Part shown: positions 10,158 to 18,779 of the stretch, piece by piece
Layout: each line of letters starts with the position of its first letter
Numbering within the stretch: position 1 is the stretch's first letter
NCBI RefSeq assembly: GCF_963678635.1
Contig: NC_087071.1
Span: 24,869,821 to 24,933,820, forward strand
DNA: 64,000 nt
DNA from: Symsagittifera roscoffensis
Lineage: Eukaryota > Xenacoelomorpha > Acoela > Convolutidae
Direction of reading: 5' to 3'
Made by a program: the position numbers and the translations under genes
The notes under the pieces: model-generated
Told to the model about the DNA's origin: nothing
Seen by the model: only the letters and a program-made list of their open reading frames with translations
Databases searched by the model: none

Positions 10158-10325
10158 GTAAAAGTTCCTTGACACAAAAAATCAAAATTTTAGCTTAGCC
10201 ATATCTTGTCTTCTTTTCCCAAGAAATTTTATTCCCGAGTAACAACAACACTATAACACCAATCTAAGGCAACAGTTTTCTGTTTCAGAATGCCTTCAAG
10301 AAAACTGTGCATCCCCATAGACTAA

Positions 10326-10520
10326 ATGCTAGTCGATATTTTAGACAGACAATTTCTTTTACTAATTCAATTTCCCACACTTACAAATAAATTGTTTAAA
10401 CGAATAGGAGCTGTTGTTTTACCTCAATTAGGAACCAATAATTTTATACGCCTCATGCTAATTGTTTATCCAGGAAAAGTGATTCATGAAGCAGTCATTG
10501 AATCATCGAATCCAAAATAG
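10326..10520 (+). CDS. ORF-a copy 4
   Basis: 64 codons to the shared TAG, with substitutions RQFLLL, LFKR and IGAV. It heads the second short chimeric unit. Confidence 0.5.
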   Translation: MLVDILDRQFLLLIQFPTLTNKLFKRIGAVVLPQLGTNNFIRLMLIVYPGKVIHEAVIESSNPK

Positions 10521-10648
10521 AATTATATCTGTTCGTTTCTTCAAAGTAACGAATCTGCTATCATAAAAAAAAACTACTTCAGAAGGAGTTCATTTTTGTG
10601 TGTGAAAATACCACGATACAAAGAATTTACTTGAACACAAACATTTAA

Positions 10649-10706
10649 ATGTTGGTAGGAATTTTGGATCGAGACATTCGTTTATTAATTCAACTCCCAG
10701 GTTACG
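10649..10706 (+). pseudogene. ORF-b start fused to an env tail (second copy)
   Basis: Same junction (ggttacgaaactgg) as at 8,602, showing duplication of the chimeric unit. Confidence 0.75.
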
Positions 10707-10833
10707 AAACTGGTTTATTCCCAGACCTAAACAACCAAAATGAACATCTAGTACGGAACAATGTAAATAGGAACGATCTCTAGCACAACAATCCCTCATC
10801 CAACCACCAACAACAACACTATAACACCAATCT
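10707..10833 (+). pseudogene. Copy of the env tail end
   Basis: Matches 8,603-8,731, including the extra A that disrupts the reading frame. Confidence 0.85.
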
Positions 10834-10893
10834 AAGGCAACAGTTTTCTATTTCAGAATGCCTTCAAGAAAACTGTGCATCCCCATAGACTAA

Positions 10894-11024
10894 ATGCTAG
10901 TCGATATTTTAGACAGACAAATTCTTTTACTAATTCAATTTCCCACACTTACAAATAAATTATTTACACGAATAGCAGCTGTTGTTTTACCTCAATTAGG
11001 TACCAATAATTTTATACGCCTCAT
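10894..11024 (+). pseudogene. ORF-a copy 5, truncated
   Basis: About 43 codons are intact. Then, within tttatacgcctcat, it joins an env tail copy. The junction lies close to the short word gatacgcc, so a micro-homology event is possible. Confidence 0.75.
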
Positions 11025-11215
11025 TGATACGCCTGGTAGAGCGAAATGAGCGTGCAGTACCCTTAATGTCACCAGATTCACGAAACGAACCTGGTTTATT
11101 CCCAGACCTAAACAACCAAAATGAACATTTAGTACGGAACAATGTAATAGGAACGATCTCTAGCACAACAATCCCTCATCCAACCACCAACAACAACACT
11201 ATAACACCAATCTAA
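11025..11215 (+). pseudogene. Longer copy of the env cytoplasmic tail
   Basis: Corresponds to about 7,980-8,163 of the glycoprotein gene. The frame is open (VPLMSPDSRNEPGLFPDLN), but there is no signal, ectodomain or membrane segment. Confidence 0.8.
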
Positions 11216-11272
11216 GGCAACAGTTTTCTATTTCAGAATGCCTTCAAAAAACTGTGCATCCCCATAGACTAA

Positions 11273-11467
11273 ATGCTAGTCGATATTTTAGACAGACAAT
11301 TTCTTTTACTAATTCAATTTCCCACACTTACAAATAATTTGTTTAAACGAATAGCAGCTGTTGTTTTACCTCAGTTAGGAACCAATAATTTTATACGCCT
11401 CATGCTAATTGTTTATCCAGGAAAAGTGATTCATGAAGCAGTCATTGAATCATCGAATCCAAAATAG
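11273..11467 (+). CDS. ORF-a copy 6
   Basis: 64 codons to the shared TAG, with TNNLFKR in place of TNKLFTR. The upstream mini-ORF has lost three bases (ttcaaaaaactg). Confidence 0.5.
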   Translation: MLVDILDRQFLLLIQFPTLTNNLFKRIAAVVLPQLGTNNFIRLMLIVYPGKVIHEAVIESSNPK

Positions 11468-11595
11468 AATTATATCTGTTCGTTTCTTCAAAGTAACGAA
11501 TCTGCTATCATAAAAAAAAATTACTTCAGAAGGAGTTCATTTTTGTGTGTGAAAATACCACGATACAAAGAATTTACTTGAACACAAACATTTAA

Positions 11596-11871
11596 ATGTT
11601 GGTAGGAATTTTGGATCGAAACATTCGTTTATTAATTCAACTCCCAGGTTACGCAAACAAACTACCAGCGTTAATAGCATCAGCAAGATTACCAAAAATC
11701 AAACCGAATAATTGTACTCACCTTATGATAATAACTTATCCTGAGGAAACTGTTCAAGAAATTGAAATTGACTCTTCAAACAAAAAATATGATTATATTT
11801 GTTCTTTACTTGAAGGAAATAGCTCAGCAGTCGTCATTACCAATTTCGAAGGAATTCACTTCTGTGTATAA
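11596..11871 (+). CDS. ORF-b copy 3
   Basis: Intact 91 codons. Changes include DRNIRLL and NNCTHLM. Confidence 0.6.
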   Translation: MLVGILDRNIRLLIQLPGYANKLPALIASARLPKIKPNNCTHLMIITYPEETVQEIEIDSSNKKYDYICSLLEGNSSAVVITNFEGIHFCV

Positions 11872-12039
11872 GTAAATGTTCCTTGACACAAAAAATCAAA
11901 ATTTTAGCTTAGCCATATCTTGTCTTCTTTTCCCAAGAAATTTTTTTCCCGAGTAACAACAACACTATAACAGCAATCTAAGGCAACAGTTTTCTATTTC
12001 AGAATGCCTTCAAGAAAACTGTGCATCCCCATAGACTAA

Positions 12040-12234
12040 ATGCTAGTCGATATTTTAGACAGACAAATTTTTTTACTAATTCAATTTCCCACACTTACAA
12101 ATAAATTGTTTACACGAATAGCAGCTGTTGTTTTACCTCAATTAGGAACCAATAATTTTATACGCCTCATGCTAATTGTTTATCCAGGAAACGTGATTCA
12201 TGAAGCAGTCATTGAATCATCGAATCCAAAATAG
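12040..12234 (+). CDS. ORF-a copy 7
   Basis: 64 codons to the shared TAG. Changes are RQIFLLI and YPGNVI. Confidence 0.5.
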   Translation: MLVDILDRQIFLLIQFPTLTNKLFTRIAAVVLPQLGTNNFIRLMLIVYPGNVIHEAVIESSNPK

Positions 12235-12362
12235 AATTATATCTGTTCGTTTCTTCAAAGTAACGAATCTGCTATCATAAAAAATAATTACTTCAGAAGG
12301 AGTTCATTTTTGTGTGTGAAAATACCACGATACGAAGAATTTACTTGAACACAATAATTTAA

Positions 12363-12638
12363 ATGTTGGTAAGAATTTTGGATCGAGACATTCGTTTATT
12401 AATTCAACTCCCAGGTTACGCAAACAAACTACCAGCGTTAATAGCATCAGCAAGATTACCAAAAATCAAACCGAATAATTGTATTCACCTTATGATAAAA
12501 ACTTATCCTGAGGAAACTGTTCAAGAAATTGAAATTGACTCTTCAAACAAAAAATATGATTATATTTGTTCTTTACTTGAAGGAAATAGCTCAGCAGTCG
12601 TCATTACCAATTTCGAAGGAATTCACTTCTGTGTATAA
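12363..12638 (+). CDS. ORF-b copy 4
   Basis: Intact 91 codons. Changes are MLVRILD and LMIKTYP. Confidence 0.6.
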   Translation: MLVRILDRDIRLLIQLPGYANKLPALIASARLPKIKPNNCIHLMIKTYPEETVQEIEIDSSNKKYDYICSLLEGNSSAVVITNFEGIHFCV

Positions 12639-12807
12639 GTAAATGTTTCTTGACACAAAAAATCAAAATTTTAGCTTAGCCATATCTTGTCTTCATTTCC
12701 CAAAGAAATTTTATTCCCGAGTAACAACAACACTATAACACCAATCTAAGGCAACAGTTTTCTATTTCAGAATGCCTTCAAGAAAACTGTGCATCCCCAT
12801 AGACTAA

Positions 12808-13001
12808 ATGCTAGTCGATATTTTAGACAGACAAATTTTTTTACTAATTCAATTTCCCACATTTACAAATAAATTGTTTACACGAATAGCAGCTGTTGTT
12901 TGACCTCAATTAGGAACCAATAACTTTATACGCCTCATGCTAATTGTTTATCCAGGAAAAGTGATTCATGAAGCAGTCATTGAATCATCGAATCCAAAAT
13001 A
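12808..13001 (+). pseudogene. ORF-a copy 8 with early TGA
   Basis: The codon for Leu after AAVV is TGA (12,901-12,903). The remainder resembles the other copies. Confidence 0.8.
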
Positions 13002-13129
13002 GAATTATATCTGTTCGTTTCTTCAAAGTAACGAATCTGCTATCGTAAAAAAAATTACTTCAGAAGGAGTTCATTTTTGTGTGTGAAAATACCACGATAC
13101 AAAGAATTTACTTGAACACAAACATTTAA

Positions 13130-13405
13130 ATGTTGGTAGGAATTTTGGATCGAGACATTCGTTTATTAATTCAATTCCCAGGTTACGCAAACAAACTACC
13201 AGCGTTAATAGCATCAGCAAGATTACCAAAAATCAAACCGAATAATTGTATTCACCTTATGATAATAACTTATCCTGAGGAAACTGTTCAAGAAATTGAA
13301 ATTGACTCTTCAAACAAAAAATATGATAATATTTGTTCTTTAGTTGAAGGAAATAGCTCAGCAGTCGTCATTACCAATTTCGAAGGAATTCACTTCTGTG
13401 TATAA
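13130..13405 (+). CDS. ORF-b copy 5
   Basis: Intact 91 codons. Changes are LLIQFPGY, KYDNIC and SLVEG. Confidence 0.6.
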   Translation: MLVGILDRDIRLLIQFPGYANKLPALIASARLPKIKPNNCIHLMIITYPEETVQEIEIDSSNKKYDNICSLVEGNSSAVVITNFEGIHFCV

Positions 13406-13574
13406 GTAAATGTTCCTTGACACAAAAAATCAAAATTTTAGCTTAGCCATATCTTGTCTTCATTTCCCAAAGAAATTTTATTCCCGAGTAACAACAACAC
13501 TATAACACCAATCTAAGGCAACAGTTTTCTATTTCAGAATGCCTTCAAGAAAACTGTGCATCCCCATAGACTAA

Positions 13575-13769
13575 AGGCTAGTCGATATTTTAGACAGACA
13601 AATTCTTTTACAAATTCAATTTCCCACACTTACAAATAAACTGTTTACACGAATAGCAGCTGTTGTTTTACCTCAATTAGGAACCAATAATTTTATACGC
13701 CTCTTGCTAATTGTTTATCCAGGAAAAGTGTTTCATGAAGCAGTCATTGAATCATCGAATCCAAAATAG
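13575..13769 (+). pseudogene. ORF-a copy 9, start codon lost
   Basis: ATG has become AGG (taaaggctag) at 13,575-13,577. The rest is close to the other copies. Confidence 0.75.
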
Positions 13770-13895
13770 AGTTATATCTGTTCGTTTCTTCAAAGTAACG
13801 AATCTACTATCATAAAAAAATTACTTCAGAAGGAGTTCATTTTTGTGTGTGAAAATACCACGATACAAAGAATTTACTTGAACACAAACATTTAA

Positions 13896-14171
13896 ATGTT
13901 GGTAGGAATTTTGGATCGAGACATTCGTTTATTAATTCAACTCCCAGGTTACGCAAACAAACTACCAGCGTTAATAGCATCAGCAAGATTACCAAAAATC
14001 AAACCGAATAATTGTATTCACCTTATGATAATAACTTTTGCTGAGGAAACTGTTCAAGAAATTGAAATTGACTCTTCAAACAAAAAATATGATTATATTT
14101 GTTCTTTACTTGAAGGAAATAGCTCAGCAGTCGTCATTACCAATTTCGAACGAATTCACTTCCGTGTATAA
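13896..14171 (+). CDS. ORF-b copy 6
   Basis: Intact 91 codons. Changes are ITFAEETV and FERIHFRV, so the C-terminal Cys is lost in this copy. Confidence 0.6.
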   Translation: MLVGILDRDIRLLIQLPGYANKLPALIASARLPKIKPNNCIHLMIITFAEETVQEIEIDSSNKKYDYICSLLEGNSSAVVITNFERIHFRV

Positions 14172-14340
14172 GTAAATGTTTCTTGACACAAAAAATCAAA
14201 ATTTTAGCTTAGCCATATCTTGTCTTCATTTCCCAAAGAAATTTTATTCCCGAGTAACAACAACACTATAACACCAATCTAAGGCAACAGTTTTCTATTT
14301 CAGAATGCCTTCAAGAAAACTGTGCATCCCCATAGACTAA

Positions 14341-14535
14341 ATGCTAGTCGATATTTTAGACAGACAAATTCTTTTACTAATTCAATTTCCCACATTTACA
14401 AATAAATTGTTTACACGAATAGCAGCTGTTGTTTTACCTCAATTAGGAACCAATATTTTTATACGCCTCGTGCTAATTGTTTATCCAGGAAAAGTGATTC
14501 ATGAAGCAGTCATTGAATCATCGAATCCAAAATAG
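14341..14535 (+). CDS. ORF-a copy 10
   Basis: 64 codons to the shared TAG. Changes are FPTFTNK and TNIFIRLVL. Confidence 0.5.
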   Translation: MLVDILDRQILLLIQFPTFTNKLFTRIAAVVLPQLGTNIFIRLVLIVYPGKVIHEAVIESSNPK

Positions 14536-14663
14536 AATTATATCTGTTCGTTTCTTCAAAGTAACGAATCTGCTATCATAAAAAAAAATTACTTCAGAAG
14601 GAGTTCATTTTTGTGTGTGAAATTACCACGATACAAAGAATTTACTTGAACACAAATATTTAA

Positions 14664-14939
14664 ATGTTGGTAGGAATTTTGGATCGAGACATTCGTTTAT
14701 TAATTCAACTCCCAGGTTACGCAAACAAACTACCAGCGTTAATAGCATCAGCAAGATTACCAAAAATCAAACCGAATAATTGTATTCACCTTATGATAAT
14801 AACTTATCCTGAGGAAACTGTTCAAGAAATTGAAATTGACTCTTCAAACAAAAAATATGATTATATTTGTTCTTTACTTGAAGGAAATAGCTCAGCAGTC
14901 GTCATTACCAATTTCGAAGGAATTCACTTCTGTGTATAA
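14664..14939 (+). CDS. ORF-b copy 7, last in the array
   Basis: Intact 91 codons with a consensus-like sequence. It is followed by about 60 bp not found in other units. Confidence 0.6.
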   Translation: MLVGILDRDIRLLIQLPGYANKLPALIASARLPKIKPNNCIHLMIITYPEETVQEIEIDSSNKKYDYICSLLEGNSSAVVITNFEGIHFCV

Positions 14940-15091
14940 GTAATAAACCAGTACCAATAAAAATGAATTGATACATTCCAAATATAAAATTTGGAGAAAA
15001 ATAAATGTTCCTTGACACAAAAAATCAAAATTTTAGCTTAGCCATATCTTGTCTTCATTTCTCAAAGAAATTTTATTCCCGAGTAACAACA

Positions 15092-15274
15092 GCAAATTTA
15101 CCATCCGTAGTAATTGATAACCATTTACACTTAATTATCAACGAATTTTACCATAATCAAAATTAGGATATTATCGTAAAGCAAACCAATCCTAGATACA
15201 AAGATCTTCTTCACATCTTAAAGTATAAAAACTCAGCCATATTTGAAACTGCTTGTGAAGAAATTTTTTTGTGA
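15092..15274 (+). pseudogene. Divergent paralog of the array domain (fragment)
   Basis: The frame contains LHLIINEF, TNPRYKDLLHILKYKNSAIF and an end EEIFL. It aligns with ORF-b over LMIIT, SNKKYDYICSLLEGNSSAVV and EGIHF. The N-terminal part is missing or replaced, and a TAG lies near 15,164. It is clearly older than the array copies. Confidence 0.5.
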
Positions 15275-15297
15275 GTAAAATAATTGAACATAAACTC

Positions 15298-15552
15298 ATG
15301 TTATTTAAACACAACAATCTTCACATACTCCTTTACCAAATAAAAAAATCCTTCGACGCTTGTAACGGTTCATATTGTCCAAAACTTATCTTATACTTCG
15401 GTTATTGTAATACGTGGGAAGACGGAACAATTGAAGTCTTCCACAACTCGCCATATTGGAATTTTTTCCTTGTTTTGTCGAATACTTGCTTAAGTCATCT
15501 GCCAAAAGACATAAGCGATTTCCATTCAAATGATCTCACTAACCTCTCGTAA
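15298..15552 (+). CDS. Divergent paralog of the array domain, 84 aa
   Basis: From the ATG at 15,298 the product begins MLFKHNNLHILLYQIKKS, parallel to MLV...RLLIQLPG of ORF-b. It continues with CPKLILYFGY and TIEVFHNSPYWNFFLVL, parallel to CIQLMIIT and EIEIDSSNKKYDYICSLL. The open frame can be extended upstream to 15,271, but the alignment favours the ATG. It overlaps the next ORF by 23 bases. The function is unknown. Confidence 0.5.
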   Translation: MLFKHNNLHILLYQIKKSFDACNGSYCPKLILYFGYCNTWEDGTIEVFHNSPYWNFFLVLSNTCLSHLPKDISDFHSNDLTNLS

Positions 15553-15769
15553 TCTTTTGATCCGGTTACCAAACCTACGTTGCTCACTCATTGGAGTAGA
15601 AAAACACTCTGCAAACTTCTATATTTTACATTTGAGTGAGGTTAACTCCGGTATACCAACTACAATCACAGTTCCAGGAAATCACCCTAATTTCCTTGAA
15701 CTAAGTCATTTTCTTGCTTTCGACACAAACGCAGAATTTTTTCTAAACCCACCTATTTTTTCTAATTAG
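15530..15769 (+). CDS. Divergent paralog of the array domain, 79 aa
   Basis: Starts at the ATG at 15,530, inside the end of the previous ORF. SRNLLIRLPNLRCSLIGVE parallels RDIRLLIQLPG and the following segment, and FYILHLSEV and FLELSHFLAF parallel the later strands. Family membership is by pattern only, since residue identity is low. Confidence 0.45.
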   Translation: MISLTSRNLLIRLPNLRCSLIGVEKHSANFYILHLSEVNSGIPTTITVPGNHPNFLELSHFLAFDTNAEFFLNPPIFSN

Positions 15770-15775
15770 AAAGAA

Positions 15776-15955
15776 ATGATGTTTAATATTAACGACCAAC
15801 CAGTTTCAAATGTTAACATAAAGAAAACCTTTGAATTACAACCACATTTACAAGTTTACATGGTATTTAATGTTCGATTCATCGAAAATGGTACTTTTGA
15901 GAACTTAGTATTTATCCCACTTCCCGATATTGGCCATTCTTTCTTTTGTATCTGA
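15776..15955 (+). CDS. Small divergent paralog, 59 aa
   Basis: ATG at 15,776, TGA at 15,953-15,955. LQVYMVFNVRFIENGTFE and the end HSFFCI resemble LMIIT...EIEID and IHFCV of ORF-b. It is shorter because the middle (KKYDYICSLL-like) segment is missing, so it may be a deleted copy. Confidence 0.4.
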   Translation: MMFNINDQPVSNVNIKKTFELQPHLQVYMVFNVRFIENGTFENLVFIPLPDIGHSFFCI

Positions 15956-16018
15956 TCACCCGGAGTCTTGTCCTACCAATATTGAATGTGAAAATTGTAC
16001 CTTAGACTAGAATAATAA

Positions 16019-16246
16019 TTTTTCTACGAAGGATCTTTTGTCCAAATTAAAGGGTTCCAACGCTCCTTCATTCTAGCAGAAAATTTCAATATAATCCCGA
16101 TTTTTATAATTCATTTCGAAACACTTTATAATGGCGAAATACACAGCACGTTTATTAAACCAAGCAATAAATACCGGCATTTAATACTATGTTCTGCAAA
16201 CATTCCACCATTTCCCATTCCCTGCGATCTAGACCAAGTTGAATGA
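16019..16246 (+). pseudogene. Divergent paralog lacking a start codon, in frame with the RING-like ORF
   Basis: An open frame from a TAA at 16,016 to a TGA at 16,244. It reads GSFVQIKGFQRSF, IFIIHFETLYNGEI and SNKYRHLILCSAN, parallel to RLLIQLPG, LMIIT...QEI and SNKKYDYICSLL. No ATG is available. The next RING-like ORF starts ten bases later in the same register, which suggests an ancestral fused or coupled small-domain plus RING arrangement. Confidence 0.45.
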
Positions 16247-16255
16247 GCAGTGAGA

Positions 16256-16623
16256 ATGACAACTGAATGTCCTACATGTTTGGAAATTTGCGGTCAAATG
16301 AAAAAATAAATAAAAATTTACCTCCACAACCACCACATTTAAATTGTGTAAATTGTTATAATGAACTCAAGCTAAGAGCTAATACACCATTCGCAAAAAA
16401 TCCTCGCCCTATTTGCAGGCAGATTATTCATGTAATTAATATGACAGAATATGATGTCTGTAATATCTGCAACCAATTAGTGTTATCCAGAAACAAACGA
16501 AAGGGTGAACATATGATAGTTAAACACCCTTATATTATTGTATGCAATAACTGCATTGAGAAATGCAAAAACATCTGCCATATCTGTTTTTCAAAAATTG
16601 CTTTTGATGAGTTTTGGTCATAA
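16256..16623 (+). pseudogene. Double RING-like zinc-module protein (frameshifted)
   Basis: The ATG at 16,256 opens with ECPTCLEIC. A frameshift in an A-run near 16,300 leads to PPHLNCVNCYNEL and NPRPICRQ. A second module follows with CNIC, HPYIIVCNNC and CHIC. Spacing resembles a RING finger (CX2C, HX2-4CX2C, CX2C). However, the usual third Cys ligand before the His is not evident, so this is RING-like rather than a proven C3HC4 finger. RING proteins commonly act as E3 ubiquitin ligases. That role is inference here. The ending DEFWS recalls DFSDPWN of the module pair at 17,336-17,705, so the two are likely duplicates. Confidence 0.55.
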
Positions 16624-16877
16624 GTTCCTTTAATTCAATCGCAAACGAATGCCCTGTTTGTCTAGAATTGAAAACAACCCTTCAATTAAGAAAACTCCCC
16701 AAAAGAAAGTATCCACAACCCTTTCATTTAATTTGTAATGAATGCTACATGACTCTTAAGTCCAAAAATAACTTAATTTTTGACAAATTCTTATGCCAAT
16801 TATGCCGCCAGGATGTTAACGTACTAAATTTAGAACAAATTAACGAATGTCAGACCTGTAAAGACAATATAAAATGA
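16624..16877 (+). pseudogene. Third RING-like module
   Basis: The open frame contains ECPVCLEL, HLICNECYMTL and CQLCRQDV, then a lone ECQTC. No ATG precedes the first Cys pair in this register, so it was probably part of a longer protein entered from the previous ORF. Best read as a decayed continuation or duplicate of the RING-like gene. Confidence 0.5.
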
Positions 16878-16913
16878 AGAAACAATTATGCTGTTTGTTT
16901 AGGAAGTTACAAA

Positions 16914-17189
16914 ATGTTCTGCTTGGTAATGGACATTAAATTTGTCCTTGATTACAATCTCCTCGTCCAAGTTGACGGACACCAAGCTCGTACAAATCTT
17001 GTTTATATTCATCCTGATCAACAGCAGTTGGATGTTTTTTGCAAACATTATAATCCTGGCTTCCACGATGAGGAAAAATTTACCATCAAAAGCAATTGTA
17101 GATTTTACGATATTATCATATATGCGTTCAACAATGACAAAGATGTTATCAACATCAATTTTCAAACCTCGAATCGACTTATACTTTAA
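16914..17189 (+). CDS. Divergent paralog of the array domain, 91 aa, between RING-like modules
   Basis: From ATG to TAA it is exactly 91 codons, the same length as ORF-b. VLDYNLLVQVDG parallels ILDRDIRLLIQLPG, and FTIKSNCRFYDIIIYAF parallels EIEIDSSNKKYDYICSLL. Its place between two sets of RING-like modules links the two kinds of accessory gene. The function is unknown. Confidence 0.5.
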   Translation: MFCLVMDIKFVLDYNLLVQVDGHQARTNLVYIHPDQQQLDVFCKHYNPGFHDEEKFTIKSNCRFYDIIIYAFNNDKDVININFQTSNRLIL

Positions 17190-17335
17190 TCTTTCCTCAA
17201 TTAAAAATGATTCAGATAACCTAACCAGTTTTTATAAGAAAAAAATTCCAAGCTTGTTATTTTTATTTCCACAATTTTCTTTATGTTTCTCAGCCCATTT
17301 TACAGTACTTTCGAAAAACCATTACACAACCCACT

Positions 17336-17705
17336 CTTGAATGCCCGATTTGCTACTTACCAAAATCCAAATTCAAGAAACAACACAATAACCAGCCACA
17401 TCATCCACCACACTTCATCTGCATAGACTGTCATGAGCAAATTGTAGCTCATTTTTCTCATTTTCAAGGACAAATTTTGTGCCCCATTTGCCAAGTCCCA
17501 AATTATACCCGATCACTTTCATATTATTCTCCTTGTTGTTTATGCGAAAGTATGTTTAAAAGCGCAGACCCAAAGTATGTCAAGCTATCAACATCTTACT
17601 GATTTCCATCAAGGTATCACTATTTGTACAAGATGCCTCCCTAAAACTGCAAAATTTTGTCCCTTATGCCACATCCCTTGTGATTTTTCCGACCCCTGGA
17701 ATTAA
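17336..17705 (+). pseudogene. Second double RING-like zinc-module gene (frameshifted)
   Basis: One register gives LECPICYLPKSK, PPHFICIDCHEQI and LCPICQVPN, then PCCLCESMF. After a frameshift near 17,550-17,600 the register ending at 17,705 gives ITICTRCLPK, FCPLCHIPC and DPWN. Two modules lie in tandem as in 16,256-16,623. No start codon was fixed. The upstream stretch 17,190-17,335 is open in several registers without a recognised motif. Confidence 0.5.
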
Positions 17706-18233
17706 TTCTCCACACTATACGATGTCCATATACGATTCCTCTACACTACTACAATTGGTAAGGTCTCAAGACTTCAGTAATCCGCTTACAGTAATCCGCA
17801 AATAACAATAAACACAAAAATCTCTTTTACACATGCTATATTATATACTATTCACCCCCCGTTTTTTCTAGTCCCTTTTACCTATACAAGGGGACCCCAT
17901 GGTAAGCCTGTGGATGACCCCAGGTGGACATACATTTAAGATAAGGGGTTAATTAATGCCCAAATTTCCATTTTTGCTTTAGCTACATAAGTTTAATATC
18001 TGAGCTTAACTCAGTGTTGTATAATGCTTTGTTCCTGTGGTTAATAAAAACCATGATCGTCTTGCTTCATTTGTTTTCCGTGGTGGATTTGTGTGACAAG
18101 ATTATTTTTTCCACCTTTTATATATATACAATTTTACACTTTTAGAAATGTCCTTCATTGTTCAAACATTTGATAATTAGCCTTGGTATCCGAATGTAAT
18201 TTGGGATTTTGAATATTTGGTTATTTTATATTG
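17706..18233 (+). other. Noncoding stretch, possible 3' end of element A
   Basis: No ORF. It holds a short direct repeat (cagtaatccgc twice near 17,780), a C-run followed by a G-rich stretch (aaggggacccc near 17,890), and AATAAA at 18,043-18,048 followed by a T/G-rich tract. This resembles the polyadenylation region of an LTR. The 5' LTR is outside the window, so LTR identity cannot be tested here. Confidence 0.3.
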
Positions 18234-18779
18234 ATGTTTAGCAAAATGGAATATGACCCAATTTCGAATTGGAACTGCCAAAATGCTGACCCAGCACCCG
18301 AAGAGTTTAAAAGAAAATTGCCTCTCAGAAAGAAACAACGAAAAGCTGTAGCAGTACAATCTTTGTCAATGGACGACGGGTTAAATAAGAACCCTCGGAG
18401 TTTTCCCAGTTTGACTCAAAGATTGGACTTGCAGAAGAGCAGAGAAGCCAAATTGGATACGGAAAACCCAAAATTTATAACGAGTTTGAAGTATTCAATA
18501 AAGCAAAATTATAACAGATGGAAACTGCCATCGTTTATTGAAGTCGTCAACTCAACGACAATGGAAAAAGCGATGATGCCTGTCGAGTTCATAACCCAAC
18601 AAGAAGTGGTGATAAAGGAGGAAACCAGCTTCTGGAAATTAAAGAAGAGAGAGGAGCAAGGCTACATACTGAAATCAGGGGTAACGCAAGTCACCATCCC
18701 GTTTGAGGGAATGACTGCCTTCCCGAACTATGTAAAACCCAAACAGGAACAAGACGATATTCAAGAGCTTACGGACTAA
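18234..18779 (+). CDS. Unrecognised 181-aa ORF
   Basis: ATG at 18,234, TAA at 18,777-18,779. The product is rich in Lys, Glu and Gln, with a basic cluster KRKLPLRKKQRK near residue 25-35 and an acidic end QEQDDIQELTD. It has no Cys motif, signal or membrane segment. It lies about 310 bp before a polypurine tract and LTR-like sequence, so it may be the last ORF of a third, truncated retroelement. The base composition is less AT-rich than its surroundings. I do not recognise it. Confidence 0.45.
   Translation: MFSKMEYDPISNWNCQNADPAPEEFKRKLPLRKKQRKAVAVQSLSMDDGLNKNPRSFPSLTQRLDLQKSREAKLDTENPKFITSLKYSIKQNYNRWKLPSFIEVVNSTTMEKAMMPVEFITQQEVVIKEETSFWKLKKREEQGYILKSGVTQVTIPFEGMTAFPNYVKPKQEQDDIQELTD

Larger units (their letters stand above)
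8138..15090 (+). repeat. Tandem array of ~767-bp accessory units after env
   Basis: About eight full or partial units, spaced 766-769 bp, with two shorter chimeric units of 568 bp. Each full unit carries, in order: the last eight or so codons of env (aacaacaacactataacacc), a splice-acceptor-like tract (ttttctatttcag), an 11-codon mini-ORF ending in TAA directly before an ATG, ORF-a (64 codons to TAG), a spacer, ORF-b (91 codons, also with TAA directly before its ATG), and an AT-rich tail ending ttattcccgagt. Units differ by only a few percent, so the array is much younger than the decay of pol and env. The last unit carries an extra ~60 bp at 14,942-15,003. Confidence 0.95.

Noticed and set aside
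8138-15090. CRISPR-like array or immunity-type repeat-spacer structure
   Set aside because: Units are 767 bp, coding, and nearly identical throughout. There are no short repeats with unique spacers.
16256-17705. Baculovirus-type IAP (BIR plus RING) gene
   Set aside because: No BIR zinc motif is present, and the modules are tandem RING-like fingers only.
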